Positions 7,965-17,993 are shown, numbered from the stretch's first letter. The stretch is 64,000 nt of DNA from Vibrio tubiashii (GCA_000775715.1 JRWQ01000017.1:62001-126000); one strand, 5' to 3'. Translations and numbers: made by a program. The notes: generated from the sequence alone by a model not told the origin.

Positions 7965-8390
7965 ATGAGCGCAATGCATATTGAAACTTTGGAACCAATT
8001 AAATTGCCTTTGGTGTCGCGTCTGTATAAAGCGCACTATCCTTCAGGGAAACCAAAGAGCGATGAGCTAACCCTTGTTGGTACTATCGAACATAAGACTG
8101 TTTCAGTCGTCCGTTATAGAACTATTGAGGATTATCGTTTGCTGACTGGTATGTTGGTAGTGCCAGAATTGCGTGGAAGTGGCTTAGGGCACCAACTTAT
8201 GGAGTATTGTGTGCAGCATGTTTTAGCGTCAAATGATTTTTGTTTTGCTTATGCTCACCTTGAGACGTTTTATACTCAGCATGGTTTTAAGGTGGTTGAT
8301 GCTGAGCAATTACCTAATCCACTTAAAAGCTTGTTTGAACGTTATAGTCGTAAAAAAAAGCTCGTTCCCATGCAATACCTCCAGCGGTAA
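7965..8390 (+). CDS. GNAT-family N-acetyltransferase
   Basis: The protein (141 residues from the ATG at 7965; TTG at 7956 and ATG at 7974 are alternatives) has the acetyl-CoA-binding signature VVPELRGSGLGHQLMEY, then YAHLETFYTQHGFKVVD, the typical beta-6/beta-7 region of GNAT enzymes. The acceptor is unknown. It reads away from murB and is followed 57 bp later by a regulator gene on the same strand, so the two may be cotranscribed. Confidence 0.82.
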   Translation: MSAMHIETLEPIKLPLVSRLYKAHYPSGKPKSDELTLVGTIEHKTVSVVRYRTIEDYRLLTGMLVVPELRGSGLGHQLMEYCVQHVLASNDFCFAYAHLETFYTQHGFKVVDAEQLPNPLKSLFERYSRKKKLVPMQYLQR

Positions 8391-8447
8391 AGCATTTGCT
8401 TTATAAAGCTATTGCTCCATAATATTTTTGTGATTGAGGGAGCAAGC

Positions 8448-9071
8448 ATGAAAAGTGCTGACAAAATACTACAAACGATAAAAACTGAAGGAGCGGTGAC
8501 GGCAAAACAACTGGCCGATAAGCTTCATATGACAACCATGGGCGCTCGCCAGCACCTGCAAAGTTTAGAAAGTGATGGATTGCTGTCGTTTGAAGACCTT
8601 AAAGTTAAGGTTGGTAGGCCAACCCGTCATTGGTCTTTAACTCAAAAAGGCCATGCGCACTTTGCTGACCGTCATAGTGAATTAACCATTCAAGTGATGG
8701 ACGCTGTTGAAAACCTGTTTGGCAGTGAAGGATTACAAAAAGTCGCCGAAGAACGAGAAGCGAAAACACTCTACTACTATCGACAAGAGCTAAGCTCTGC
8801 TACTGACATTTGGTCAAAGCTACTGAAACTAGTTAGCTTGAGGCAGCAAGAGGGTTATATGGCTGAGCTTCAACAGACAAGTTCAGGGTATCGATTAATT
8901 GAAAATCACTGCCCCATTTGCAAAGCTGCGACTCGTTGCCCGAGCTTATGCCGCTCTGAGTTGAACATATTTCAAGCGTTGCTAGGCCCGGATTTATCTG
9001 TTGAGCGCACAGAGCACATTGTTGCTGGCGAACGTCGCTGTGTTTATCAGATCAAACCAATAGAAATGTAG
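8448..9071 (+). CDS. HTH transcriptional regulator with C-terminal Cys cluster (COG2345/SufR-like)
   Basis: From the ATG at 8448 (preceded by GAGGGAG) the protein has 207 residues. Residues 1-75 form a winged helix (VTAKQLADKLHMTTMGARQHLQSLESDGL and a VGRPTRHW wing). The C-terminal third has CPICKAATRCPSLC, a CX2CX5CX3C cluster that could bind an iron-sulfur cluster or zinc. Related COG2345 proteins include the cyanobacterial iron-sulfur sensor SufR, but the Cys spacing here may differ, so redox or iron sensing is inference. No suf or isc genes are adjacent and no operator was identified. The ORF extension from 8412 has no better start signal. Confidence 0.8.
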   Translation: MKSADKILQTIKTEGAVTAKQLADKLHMTTMGARQHLQSLESDGLLSFEDLKVKVGRPTRHWSLTQKGHAHFADRHSELTIQVMDAVENLFGSEGLQKVAEEREAKTLYYYRQELSSATDIWSKLLKLVSLRQQEGYMAELQQTSSGYRLIENHCPICKAATRCPSLCRSELNIFQALLGPDLSVERTEHIVAGERRCVYQIKPIEM

Positions 9072-9188
9072 ATGGACCATGCTTGGTCTCATGTTTGAGA
9101 ATTTATTGCTTAGGTTCACCAATTCTTGAGAACTCGCCTATCCTTATAAGACGGTGTTGATAATTCCATCACCACTGAAGGAGGCAGT

Positions 9189-9521
9189 ATGAGTTCACCG
9201 CTAGTTAATCAAATCTTACCTTCTTTTGATGAGTTAATGGAACTCGCAGAGCACAATCCAGAGGGCTTTGCTCAGTTTAAACAGGAGATGTGTGAAGAGC
9301 TGATCCTTTCTGCGTCTAATAGCATGCAAGATAGGCTTTGGGCTCAGCAAAGCCACATTGATCGTGTCGTCGGCAATTGTAAAAATCCCAACCACGCTAA
9401 CGTAGTGCTGATGCGTGAACTTGTCTCTCAAATGGTTAAGTTCCAAGATGTGCTTGATGGGGATGCTAGCGACCAAAATACTCAAAGTGCTCAGATAATT
9501 CCCTTAGATGATTGGCGTTAG
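9189..9521 (+). CDS. DUF3135 domain-containing protein
   Basis: This 110-residue, mostly helical, soluble protein of unknown function matches what I recall of DUF3135, common in Vibrio and Shewanella (LPSFDELMELAEHNPEGFAQF, then NPNHANVVLMRELVSQMVKFQ). A strong AAGGAGG lies directly upstream of the ATG. It appears to be a single-gene unit between the regulator and wzz. Confidence 0.72.
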   Translation: MSSPLVNQILPSFDELMELAEHNPEGFAQFKQEMCEELILSASNSMQDRLWAQQSHIDRVVGNCKNPNHANVVLMRELVSQMVKFQDVLDGDASDQNTQSAQIIPLDDWR

Positions 9522-9657
9522 ATCGGCAATTAGCAATACAAAACAAAATAGGTTACTTGAAGTTCGTAATTTTTGGTTGTTCAAAATAAGCTATGTTAGA
9601 CTGCGCGTTGTAATGAAGTGCTTAAACCCACTATATGGCTTTTAAAAAGGAATCAAT

Positions 9658-10779
9658 GTGAGCGGGCAAAACCAACCAGTATCAAATCAACAGTATTCAC
9701 CTCAAGTGCCTTCCTCTTTCCAAACAAACAATGATGAAATTGATTTAAGAGAGCTATTCAAAGCTCTGTGGGATGGAAAGGTAGTAATTATTTTTACAAC
9801 GCTAGTGTTTGCTGTAGGCGCGGTGGTTTATGCGTTGAATGCTCAGGAGTGGTGGTCTTCAAAAGCAACAATCTCGAAACCTCAGCCGCAAGATATTGCT
9901 GCTTATCAACAACAAGTGAGACAGTTTCAGCCTATTTTTGATATTTATCAGGAGGACGGGACAGTCTTAGTGAGCGGAGGTTTGGATAACTTAGTTGACA
10001 GTGAAGTTTTGTTCAAACGTTTCGTTGATGCTTTTAATTCTAGTGATAATAAGAGAAGCTTTTTGGACTCGAATAGTGAGTTTATGGCTTTTAAAGCTAA
10101 ATTAGGTGTTGATGCTGATGCAGCTCGACGTTTATATGCAGAGTGGCTTGTAAAAATCGTAGCTAAGAAAAATGGTAGAGATGACAACGCTCCCTTTGAT
10201 ATTTCATTGCAAGCAATGACTAAAGAAAGTAGTTACGCTCAGTTGAACGAATATATCACGATGATTAAGCGTAAAGCCCATAGTGACGCATTAAATAACT
10301 TGCAGGCAGTTTTAAGTGGTAAGCAAAACGAACTTGTACAACAAAAGCATATTTTGGAAGCACAAGCAGCTAGTAAACTACAAATAGAAACTGAGCGAGC
10401 AAAATACGCGCTCGATATAGCGAGAGCTGCAGGAGTTAGTCGGCCAATTCAAACTAATAGCGATAAAGAAATCTTTGGTATTGACTTAGGTACTAAAGCA
10501 TTGGAAGCTAAAGTCACTGCTCTGCAGTCGGTAAAAAATCTTAGTATTGTGGAACCACGTCTTCAGCAGATTAACGCTAAGTTAGAAATGCTTGAAAGAC
10601 TTGAAATTGATCGCTCCATTGAGTTCCAAACATTTCGTTTCCTAGAGAACGTCGAACAGCCCATTACACGTGACAAGCCAAAACGAGCATTGATTGCTGT
10701 ATTAGGTATTTTACTTGGCGGCATGCTAGGCGTAGCTATTGTTCTCATCCGCTTTGCATTTCGCCGAGTACAAGATTAA
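9658..10779 (+). CDS. wzz: Wzz/FepE-family O-antigen chain-length determinant
   Basis: This 373-residue inner-membrane protein has a Wzz N-terminal domain (EIDLRELFKALWDGK), a first membrane helix at about 40-60, a large periplasmic helical domain, and a second helix near 345-367 preceded by a Pro-containing KPKRALIAVLG. Such proteins set the modal length of O-antigen or capsule chains made by Wzy. The start is GTG (AAAAAGGA upstream) because the overlapping ATG at 9656 is followed at once by TGA. The glycan cluster at 1-3922 is close but separated by housekeeping genes; I use the symbol in the family sense. Confidence 0.85.
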   Translation: MSGQNQPVSNQQYSPQVPSSFQTNNDEIDLRELFKALWDGKVVIIFTTLVFAVGAVVYALNAQEWWSSKATISKPQPQDIAAYQQQVRQFQPIFDIYQEDGTVLVSGGLDNLVDSEVLFKRFVDAFNSSDNKRSFLDSNSEFMAFKAKLGVDADAARRLYAEWLVKIVAKKNGRDDNAPFDISLQAMTKESSYAQLNEYITMIKRKAHSDALNNLQAVLSGKQNELVQQKHILEAQAASKLQIETERAKYALDIARAAGVSRPIQTNSDKEIFGIDLGTKALEAKVTALQSVKNLSIVEPRLQQINAKLEMLERLEIDRSIEFQTFRFLENVEQPITRDKPKRALIAVLGILLGGMLGVAIVLIRFAFRRVQD

Positions 10780-10802
10780 GTAGGCTTAACTTTCTTGCTT
10801 TG

Positions 10803-10837
10803 AAACGCCTCATAAGTTACACACTTATGAGGCGTTT
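10803..10837 (+). terminator. Rho-independent terminator after wzz
   Basis: A 15-bp perfect stem (AAACGCCTCATAAGT / ACTTATGAGGCGTTT) with a 5-base loop, running into TTTTTA. It lies 24 bp after the wzz stop. Confidence 0.9.
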
Positions 10838-10904
10838 TTATTTACTTCGCTATGATTGAACTTATCTCTGAACCAGATCACAAAAATCCGCCCATTGCCC
10901 CTTG

Positions 10905-10970
10905 GGTTTCCAAGAATTGACCCAAATATAGTTAGCACAAGACTTTGAAGACTTGCGCTTTTAGCGCATG
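10905..10970 (+). promoter_or_regulatory. Candidate groESL promoter region
   Basis: The 110 bp before groS include CCCCTTGG followed after a 12-13 base gap by CCCAAATA, loosely like a sigma-32 promoter (CCCTTGAA / CCCCATTT). A small inverted repeat follows (TGCGCT 10954-10959 / AGCGCA 10963-10968). Heat-shock control of groESL is established in relatives; the exact boxes here are uncertain. Confidence 0.35.
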
Positions 10971-11012
10971 ATGAATCATTAACAACACAATCATTTTCAG
11001 GAGAGACGACCG

Positions 11013-11303
11013 ATGAACATTCGTCCATTACACGACCGAGTTATCGTAGAACGCCAAGAAGTTGAATCTAAGTCAGCGGGTGGCATTGTTCTAACAGGTT
11101 CTGCTGCAGAGAAATCGACTCGCGGCGTAGTTCTAGCTGTGGGTAAAGGCCGCATCCTAGAAAACGGTACTGTGCTTCCGTTGGACGTTAAAGTTGGCGA
11201 CACAGTGATCTTTGCTGAAGGTTACGGTACTAAAACTGAAAAAATCGACGGCAAAGAAGTGCTAGTTATGTCTGAAAACGACATCATGGCGATCGTTGAG
11301 TAA
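11013..11303 (+). CDS. groS: GroES co-chaperonin
   Basis: GroES is the 10-kDa heptameric lid of the GroEL chamber. The 96-residue protein begins [14 protein letters not shown] and has the mobile-loop region [18 protein letters not shown] (about residues 21-37), which contacts GroEL. CAGGAGAG lies just upstream of the ATG. groEL follows after 75 bp with no terminator between them. Confidence 0.98.
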   Translation: MNIRPLHDRVIVERQEVESKSAGGIVLTGSAAEKSTRGVVLAVGKGRILENGTVLPLDVKVGDTVIFAEGYGTKTEKIDGKEVLVMSENDIMAIVE

Positions 11304-11363
11304 TAGCAATCATTGAGTAATTTTTTGCTCAGATTCAATTATCAATCCAATCAAAGAATTTAG

Positions 11364-13025
<1,662 letters not shown>

Positions 13026-13052
13026 TCATCGCCTAGCTAGCTCATAGTTGCT

Positions 13053-13080
13053 AAACGGAGACTTCGGTCTCCGTTTTTTA
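13053..13080 (+). terminator. Rho-independent terminator of groESL
   Basis: Stem AAACGGAGAC / GTCTCCGTTT with a TTCG tetraloop, followed by TTTTTT. It overlaps the end of the convergent UDG-like gene (stop at 13078). Confidence 0.93.
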
Positions 13081-13653
13081 TGCCCCTAAATACTGGTGGA
13101 CATATTGGCGTATGTAAGGTACCACCTCTCCTTCAAACCAAGGGTTCTTTCTGAGCCATAAGGTATTACGTGGTGAAGGGTGAGGTAGGGGAATATACCT
13201 TGGTGCCCAACGTTGCCATTGTTGAACCGTCTCGGTCAATGTTTTGGGTTTATCTGATAAATAGTAGTTCTGCGCATATTGACCAATCAGTAAGGTCATG
13301 CCTATGTTGGGTAGCTGCGCAAGTACGCGTCGATGCCATAGCGGAGCGCACTCTTTACGTGGAGGTAGATCGCCACTTTTCCCTTTTCCCGGATAGCAGA
13401 GACCCATAGGCATAATGGCAATTTTACCTGGGTTGTAGAAGGTCTCTTTGTCTAACTGAAGCCAATCACGTAGCCGATTACCACTTGGGTCATTCCATGG
13501 AACCGAGGTTTCATGGACGCGAGTGCCTGGCGCTTGTCCGATGATTAATAGCTTAGCATTGCTTGATGCTTGAATTACAGGATTCGCGCCAAGTGGCAGA
13601 GCTGGTTCACAGGCTTGGCAAGCACGGATCTCTTTGAGTAGCGGTTCAAGCAT
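13078..13653 (-). CDS. Uracil-DNA glycosylase family protein
   Basis: The 191-residue protein has the UDG-superfamily elements LLIIGQAPGTRVHE (motif A region) and HPSPRNTLW (motif B region), plus an N-terminal CQAC. It belongs with the COG1573-like group often annotated only as UDG family, not with the classical Ung. Base-excision activity is plausible but not shown. Its start overlaps the upstream dehydrogenase stop (TAATG), so the two genes are coupled. Confidence 0.8.
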   Translation of the reverse strand: MLEPLLKEIRACQACEPALPLGANPVIQASSNAKLLIIGQAPGTRVHETSVPWNDPSGNRLRDWLQLDKETFYNPGKIAIMPMGLCYPGKGKSGDLPPRKECAPLWHRRVLAQLPNIGMTLLIGQYAQNYYLSDKPKTLTETVQQWQRWAPRYIPLPHPSPRNTLWLRKNPWFEGEVVPYIRQYVHQYLGA

Positions 13654-14579
13654 TAATAACCTTTATTTGGATCAACAACATTCATTAGCCCAAACCCGTC
13701 TCGCCAGCGCTGGTAGTTTTCCGTAAAAATATCGACCACTTGCTCTGGGAAGCTTAAAGCTGCGATATGAGGTGTGATCGTTATTGCGTCATGTTGCCAG
13801 AATATATGATCGTTATCGAGAGGCTCTTGCTTGAATACATCAAGGAAAGCGTGGCTGATATTTCCATCTTCAAGTACTGTTAATAACCCTTGTTCATCTA
13901 CGGCGCTACCTCGGCCAACATTAAACAGTAGCGCTCCTGAACAGTGGCTTAAACTCTCTGCGTTGAGGATATTCTCTGTTTCAGGTGTATTAGGTAAGGT
14001 GTTAACTACGATATCTGCCTGTTTTAACGCAGTGGCAAGCTCCTGAATATGAAAGGTTGAATCAAAAGGGGAGTGCTTGGCTGGAATACCACTTCGGTTT
14101 ACCCCAATCGGCTCAATAGCAAAGCTTTTAGCGACACTAGCAAGGTGGGCTCCTATCGAACCTGTTCCAAGGATGACCATCTTCTTTTTCGCCAAAGATT
14201 GGTAAGGTTTAGGTTGCCATTGTTTTCGTGACTGGAGTTGGCGATAGTGACTAAAGTGGCGGTAGTAGTCCATCGAGTAACCCAATACATACTCAGCGAT
14301 TTGTTGGCCAAAGATACCTTTGACATTGGTTAGCTCGCCTGAGAAATCGTCTAGCTTGCTAGCTAGCGCATCAACCCCGGCGTAAATAGATTGTATCCAC
14401 TCAAGATTAGGGAACTCATCAAGATGCTTTGCCGCTAGTGGTGGTGAGGCGAGTAGGATGTTTGCCTCATCTCGGGAGGAGGTTATTGCTAAGTCGGGCA
14501 GAGCTGCTTGTTTAAGCAACTGTTGGTATTTGGTGTCGTCTTCGGTAAGAAGATAAACTTTATCAGTGAAATTGTTCAT
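13653..14579 (-). CDS. D-2-hydroxyacid dehydrogenase (glyoxylate/hydroxypyruvate reductase-like)
   Basis: This NAD(P)-dependent oxidoreductase has 308 residues from the ATG at 14579; a GTG at 14615 would add 12 residues. It carries the Rossmann motif GTGSIGAHLASVAKSF and the catalytic triad of the family: Arg in NVGRGSAVD, Glu in FKQEPLDN, and His in TPHIAA. Family members reduce 2-keto acids such as glyoxylate or hydroxypyruvate; the true substrate is unknown. It is coupled with the downstream UDG-like gene and divergent from yjaG, with only about 84 bp between the start codons. Confidence 0.85.
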   Translation of the reverse strand: MNNFTDKVYLLTEDDTKYQQLLKQAALPDLAITSSRDEANILLASPPLAAKHLDEFPNLEWIQSIYAGVDALASKLDDFSGELTNVKGIFGQQIAEYVLGYSMDYYRHFSHYRQLQSRKQWQPKPYQSLAKKKMVILGTGSIGAHLASVAKSFAIEPIGVNRSGIPAKHSPFDSTFHIQELATALKQADIVVNTLPNTPETENILNAESLSHCSGALLFNVGRGSAVDEQGLLTVLEDGNISHAFLDVFKQEPLDNDHIFWQHDAITITPHIAALSFPEQVVDIFTENYQRWRDGFGLMNVVDPNKGY

Positions 14580-14663
14580 CGCCTTGCTTTTTTCCCTGTT
14601 GGTTATCAAGTACACTTTCGCTGTCTAATTCAGCAACTAGGTCAATTGACCCTAAGAGTCTCT

Positions 14664-15251
14664 ATGCTACAGAACCCTCTTCAGCTTCGTCTTGAGAAGT
14701 TAGAACCATGGCAACAGATTACCTTTATGGCGAGCCTGTGTGAACGTATGTACCCAAACTATGCGATGTTTTGTGATAGTACCGAGTTTGCCGAGGCGCG
14801 TGTTTACCGCGATATTTTAGACAGCATCTGGGAGCAGCTCACGGTTAAAACGGCGAAAGTGAATTTTGAACGCCAACTAGAAAAGCTAGAAGAGATCATT
14901 CCAAGCTCAGAAGACTTTGATTTCTATGGTGTCTATCCGGCAATTGACGCTTGTGTAGCTCTATCTAATCTTCTGCATGGCTTGCTAGACAGAGACTATC
15001 TGTCTGAAAACATGCACAAGGTGAGTCAGCAGTCTGTAATGACGGTAGCTCAATTAGAAGAAGCACAAACTGGCGAAGAGATCACTAACGACAACCAAAA
15101 GCAGAATGAAGCGGTTTGTGGTGAGTGGGATGTACAGTGGGCTATTTTCCGCCCGTTGAAAGACGCTGAGTCTCGTGATATCGAGCTGATTAAAGATTTA
15201 CGAGTAGAACTTCGTGATGAAGGTGTCAGTAATATTGGTGTTCAGCTATAG
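14664..15251 (+). CDS. yjaG: YjaG family (DUF416) protein
   Basis: The protein has 195 residues from the ATG at 14664 and begins QNPLQLRLEKLEPWQQITFM. It is helical, acidic and probably cytoplasmic. DUF416 proteins have no established function, but yjaG sits near hupA in E. coli as it does here, so the linkage is old. The longer open frame from 14508 runs back through the divergent gene and is not used. Confidence 0.88.
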   Translation: MLQNPLQLRLEKLEPWQQITFMASLCERMYPNYAMFCDSTEFAEARVYRDILDSIWEQLTVKTAKVNFERQLEKLEEIIPSSEDFDFYGVYPAIDACVALSNLLHGLLDRDYLSENMHKVSQQSVMTVAQLEEAQTGEEITNDNQKQNEAVCGEWDVQWAIFRPLKDAESRDIELIKDLRVELRDEGVSNIGVQL

Positions 15252-15261
15252 AAGCTGATTT

Positions 15262-15312
15262 TAGAGTTGCGAGTTCGGCTTCGCCTGCTGGTTTCGAGTA
15301 ACGAGAGTTGAC
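15262..15312 (+). repeat. GAGT-family repeat after yjaG
   Basis: Begins 10 bp after the yjaG stop with GAGTTGCGAGTT and contains GTTTCGAGTAAC (15291-15302), identical to the left arm at 5413-5424. Confidence 0.65.
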
Positions 15313-15336
15313 TCAATAAGTAGGTTGGTTGAAGCT

Positions 15337-15427
15337 TACTCGCTACTCGCTACTCGCTACTCGCTACTCGCTACTCGCTACTCGCTACTCGCTACTCGCT
15401 ACTCGCTACTCGCTACTCGCTACTCGC
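15337..15427. repeat. Tandem array: 13 perfect copies of the heptamer TACTCGC
   Basis: Exactly 91 bp of uninterrupted TACTCGC between two convergent genes. The last copy overlaps the 3' end of the CNNM/CBS gene, whose final codons GAG TAG are repeat sequence. On the minus strand (GCGAGTA) the 7-bp period puts TAG in all three frames within 21 bp. On the plus strand every frame stays open. Confidence 0.97.
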
Positions 15428-16529
15428 TCTTATCCTTGGTTTGCTCTTCAGACACAAGAGCTGAAGTATCTTCTTCATCGTCATCACGATTTTCTATTAC
15501 GCCGTGCTTTTCTTTCCACTTTTCCCAGCGATCAAAAGCAAGTTCTTGCATGTCAGTGGTTCGGTCGGCTTCATCGACAATCTCTTCACCAACTAAGTGT
15601 TCAAACACGTCCTCTAACGTCAAAATACCTTGAATGGTGCCGTATTCATCGACGATCATCGCCAATTGCAGTCGCTTCGCCATCATCTGTTCAAATGCTT
15701 TTGGCAGCGTCATGGTATTGAGTAGCACGTGCACTGGGCGCATTACGGCCCCGAGTTGTTTTTCGCCACAGCCTGCTTGTTGCAGCTTAAATAACTCTAG
15801 GCGGTGAACAAAACCTATGATGTTGTCGGTTGATTGGCTGTAAACCAGAGGGCGCGAGAATGGTGTCTCTTTGTGTTTGTTGAGAAACTCATTGATGGTT
15901 ATCTCTGCATCAACGCGAAATACCACAGGGCGAGGCGTCATTACCTGAGTAACTGGGACGTCTTGAATGCCAAGCAGGTTGTTAAGAATCTTAGATTCAC
16001 CCTCAGCAAACTCGCCGCTCTCTTTGGCTAAAATCGCCATTGCTGACAGCTCATCGCGCATTTTAGGCGCTTGATGTCCACTTGCTAGGCGCTTAGTGAT
16101 TTGTTCAGAGAACCACACAAACGGAGTGAGAGCCCATACCATCCAGCGAAGTACCACGGCTGAAAGAGGCGCGAGTTGACGCCAGTATGTCGCGCCAATA
16201 GTTTTTGGGACGATCTCTGATAGCACCAAGATACCTAGAGTCAGTACGCCAGAGAAAACACCTAGCCACTCGCTACCAAATACAACCGCAGCCTGAGCAC
16301 CGGCACTCGCGGCACCTATGGTATGGGCAATGGTGTTGAGCGTTAAAATTGAAGCAAGTGGGCGGTCAATATCCGCTTTTAACTTTGCTAGGTGCCCTGC
16401 CGCAGGGTGGCCTTGCTGGCGCAACTGGGCGATGTAACTTGGAGATATACTCAGAAGAACCGCTTCTAATACGGAGCAGATAAACGATACGCCAATCGCA
16501 ACAGAGACGTATATAGTTAGCAACAGCAT
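15420..16529 (-). CDS. CNNM (DUF21) / CBS-pair membrane protein, possible Mg2+/cation transporter
   Basis: I choose the ATG at 16529 (AGGA 7 bases upstream), giving 369 residues; a further upstream start exists at 16589. Residues 1-170 form a DUF21/CNNM transmembrane domain with four helices and the conserved LVLSEIVPKTIG. A CBS pair follows (about 190-320, VTQVMTPRPVVFRVD, then LAMIVDEYGTIQGILTLEDV). The CorC_HlyC C-terminal domain is missing; the protein instead ends in an acidic tail. Homologues such as CorB and YtfL take part in Mg2+ or other cation export. The stop codon is provided by the tandem heptamer array. Confidence 0.85.
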   Translation of the reverse strand: MLLLTIYVSVAIGVSFICSVLEAVLLSISPSYIAQLRQQGHPAAGHLAKLKADIDRPLASILTLNTIAHTIGAASAGAQAAVVFGSEWLGVFSGVLTLGILVLSEIVPKTIGATYWRQLAPLSAVVLRWMVWALTPFVWFSEQITKRLASGHQAPKMRDELSAMAILAKESGEFAEGESKILNNLLGIQDVPVTQVMTPRPVVFRVDAEITINEFLNKHKETPFSRPLVYSQSTDNIIGFVHRLELFKLQQAGCGEKQLGAVMRPVHVLLNTMTLPKAFEQMMAKRLQLAMIVDEYGTIQGILTLEDVFEHLVGEEIVDEADRTTDMQELAFDRWEKWKEKHGVIENRDDDEEDTSALVSEEQTKDKSE

Positions 16530-16859
16530 AAGTGTCCTATGTCTATTTATACTCAACCAATACCTGTCTAAAAAGCGGTCGCTTTTCACACCTGAACATG
16601 ATTGATATGAGTATTTTTAAGTCGCTTTAAGTCCCGAAATATCAGGCTTTTCGGGCTCTCGCATGCCTATAGATAAGGCTAAAAAGGGTGAAAAACAAGT
16701 ATTAAGCATGGTTTACACAGTAACAAATTGTGAGTTATTACTCAGAATATGGTTAAAAGTACGGCATGAGAGCTAAAGATCGCTTACAAACCTTTGCCAG
16801 ATGGGGCATTTATGTTTTAGAGTGAGTTAAATTCGATAACAGATGAGAAGGGAAACCTA
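16530..16859. other. 330-bp intergenic region upstream of hupA
   Basis: No coding potential seen. It holds the divergent promoters for the CNNM/CBS gene and hupA. A short CCCGAA / TTCGGG inverted repeat lies at about 16633-16657. TTGCCA followed after 17 bases by TTAGAG (around 16795-16823) is a weak sigma-70-like candidate for hupA. Confidence 0.4.
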
Positions 16860-17132
16860 ATGAACAAGACCCAATTAATCGACTTTATTGCAGAAAAAGC
16901 AGATCTATCTAAAGCACAAGCTAAAGCTGCTCTTGAAGCAACTCTTGAAGGCGTAACTGGCGCACTGAAAGACGGTGACCAGGTTCAACTAATTGGTTTT
17001 GGTACATTCAAAGTTAACCACCGCGCAGCACGTACTGGTCGTAACCCTAAGACTGGTGCTGAGATTCAAATCGCTGCAGCAAACGTTCCTGCATTCGTAG
17101 CAGGTAAAGCACTGAAAGATTCTGTAAAGTAA
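16860..17132 (+). CDS. hupA: DNA-binding protein HU-alpha
   Basis: HU is a small nucleoid protein that bends and coats DNA. The 90-residue protein begins [20 protein letters not shown] and has the DNA-arm signature [21 protein letters not shown] (about 46-66) and the C-terminal ALKDSVK. GAAGGGAAA lies just upstream. The hupA (rather than hupB) assignment rests on sequence and on the yjaG, DUF1481 and purHD neighbours. Confidence 0.97.
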   Translation: MNKTQLIDFIAEKADLSKAQAKAALEATLEGVTGALKDGDQVQLIGFGTFKVNHRAARTGRNPKTGAEIQIAAANVPAFVAGKALKDSVK

Positions 17133-17170
17133 TTTACTGCTGACTTCAGAGCTTCAAGCTCGGAATTGTA

Positions 17171-17199
17171 TATAATACGTCAAGGTAGCTGCTATCTTG
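17171..17199 (+). promoter_or_regulatory. Candidate -10 box and dyad upstream of the DUF1481 gene
   Basis: TATAAT at 17171-17176 is followed by CAAGGTAGC / GCTATCTTG (17181-17199, one mismatch). The -35 is not convincing. This could be an operator-like element or a weak hairpin after hupA. Confidence 0.25.
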
Positions 17200-17214
17200 G
17201 CGTATATTTATTTT

Positions 17215-17916
17215 ATGACGATGAAAAAACTACTCGCACCTTCACTAATCGCCTCTCTACTCGTTGGTTGCTCATCGAGTGCTCCGGCACCCAACCTTGA
17301 CCAGTTCACCGAATATACTGGTGGGCAGACCTTGGGTGATGCTACCAGCTTATATTGGTATACAGAACGCATAACCTTCCCCTACAAAGCGGCAGACTAT
17401 GTCGGAGCTGGAGATTATGGTTGGTATAAGTCGGACTATCGCTGGGAAGATGGCGATATTCGAGAGCTGATTCGTGAAGGGCAGCAGCTTAAAGATAATC
17501 AGGGTTTGGTTCCGTACCGCATTCATGTTCGATTTAATAAAAACGGTGAAGCTATCTATCAACACTACCGCTTAGATGGAAAGGTATTGCCATTAAAAGT
17601 AGATAAGATTGCTTGGTTGAAGCAAGAAGCGTCGAACATTCCTAAGCGCACTAAACAGCAGAGTGGCTCTGGTGTTCGTCTAATCCAAGGTTATTGGGAT
17701 GGGACAAGCTTTGAAACTTGTACTGGGCAAAGCTACGAGCAAATAGAGTTTAATGAGACCTTACCTAGCTTTGTCGTTAACCGCTTGTCTAGCGTCGACA
17801 GCTACGCTGCTTTCCTAGGCCAGACTCGAGGTCGCAAGGTTGTTGTTAATCAACTGCTGATGCTGGCTGAAGATAGTCATGACTGTATTGAACGACCAGT
17901 GCTCATCGAAGATTGA
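17215..17916 (+). CDS. DUF1481 lipoprotein (YjaH-like)
   Basis: The protein has a lipoprotein signal: MKKLLAPSLIASLLVGC with the lipobox LVGC, so it is probably anchored to the outer membrane. The start is 17215 or 17221 (MTMKK or MKK); no clear ribosome-binding site helps. The mature part contains YWYTERITFPY and GYWDGTSFETC, matching DUF1481. E. coli yjaH also follows hupA. Function is unknown. Confidence 0.8.
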   Translation: MTMKKLLAPSLIASLLVGCSSSAPAPNLDQFTEYTGGQTLGDATSLYWYTERITFPYKAADYVGAGDYGWYKSDYRWEDGDIRELIREGQQLKDNQGLVPYRIHVRFNKNGEAIYQHYRLDGKVLPLKVDKIAWLKQEASNIPKRTKQQSGSGVRLIQGYWDGTSFETCTGQSYEQIEFNETLPSFVVNRLSSVDSYAAFLGQTRGRKVVVNQLLMLAEDSHDCIERPVLIED

Positions 17917-17942
17917 TGGCTACTTAGAAGTTAGAAAAAACG

Positions 17943-17967
17943 AAGGCGCTCATTTGAGCGCCTTTTT
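17943..17967. terminator. Bidirectional terminator between the DUF1481 gene and purD
   Basis: Stem AAGGCGCTCA / TGAGCGCCTT with a 2-base loop, flanked by A-rich sequence on the left and TTT on the right. It serves two convergent genes. Confidence 0.88.
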
Positions 17968-17993
17968 GTTGTAAGCCAACTGATGTTATGTTT

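Noticed and set aside
9656..9661. ATG as the wzz start
   Set aside because: It is followed at once by TGA; the GTG at 9658 opens the long frame.
15337..15427. CRISPR-like regular array
   Set aside because: It is a 7-bp unit with no spacers, and no cas genes are near.
15325..15721. Two plus-strand open frames with a repeated YSLLATR peptide
   Set aside because: They are the reading of the TACTCGC array plus the antisense of the CNNM/CBS gene; no ribosome-binding site and no coding bias.
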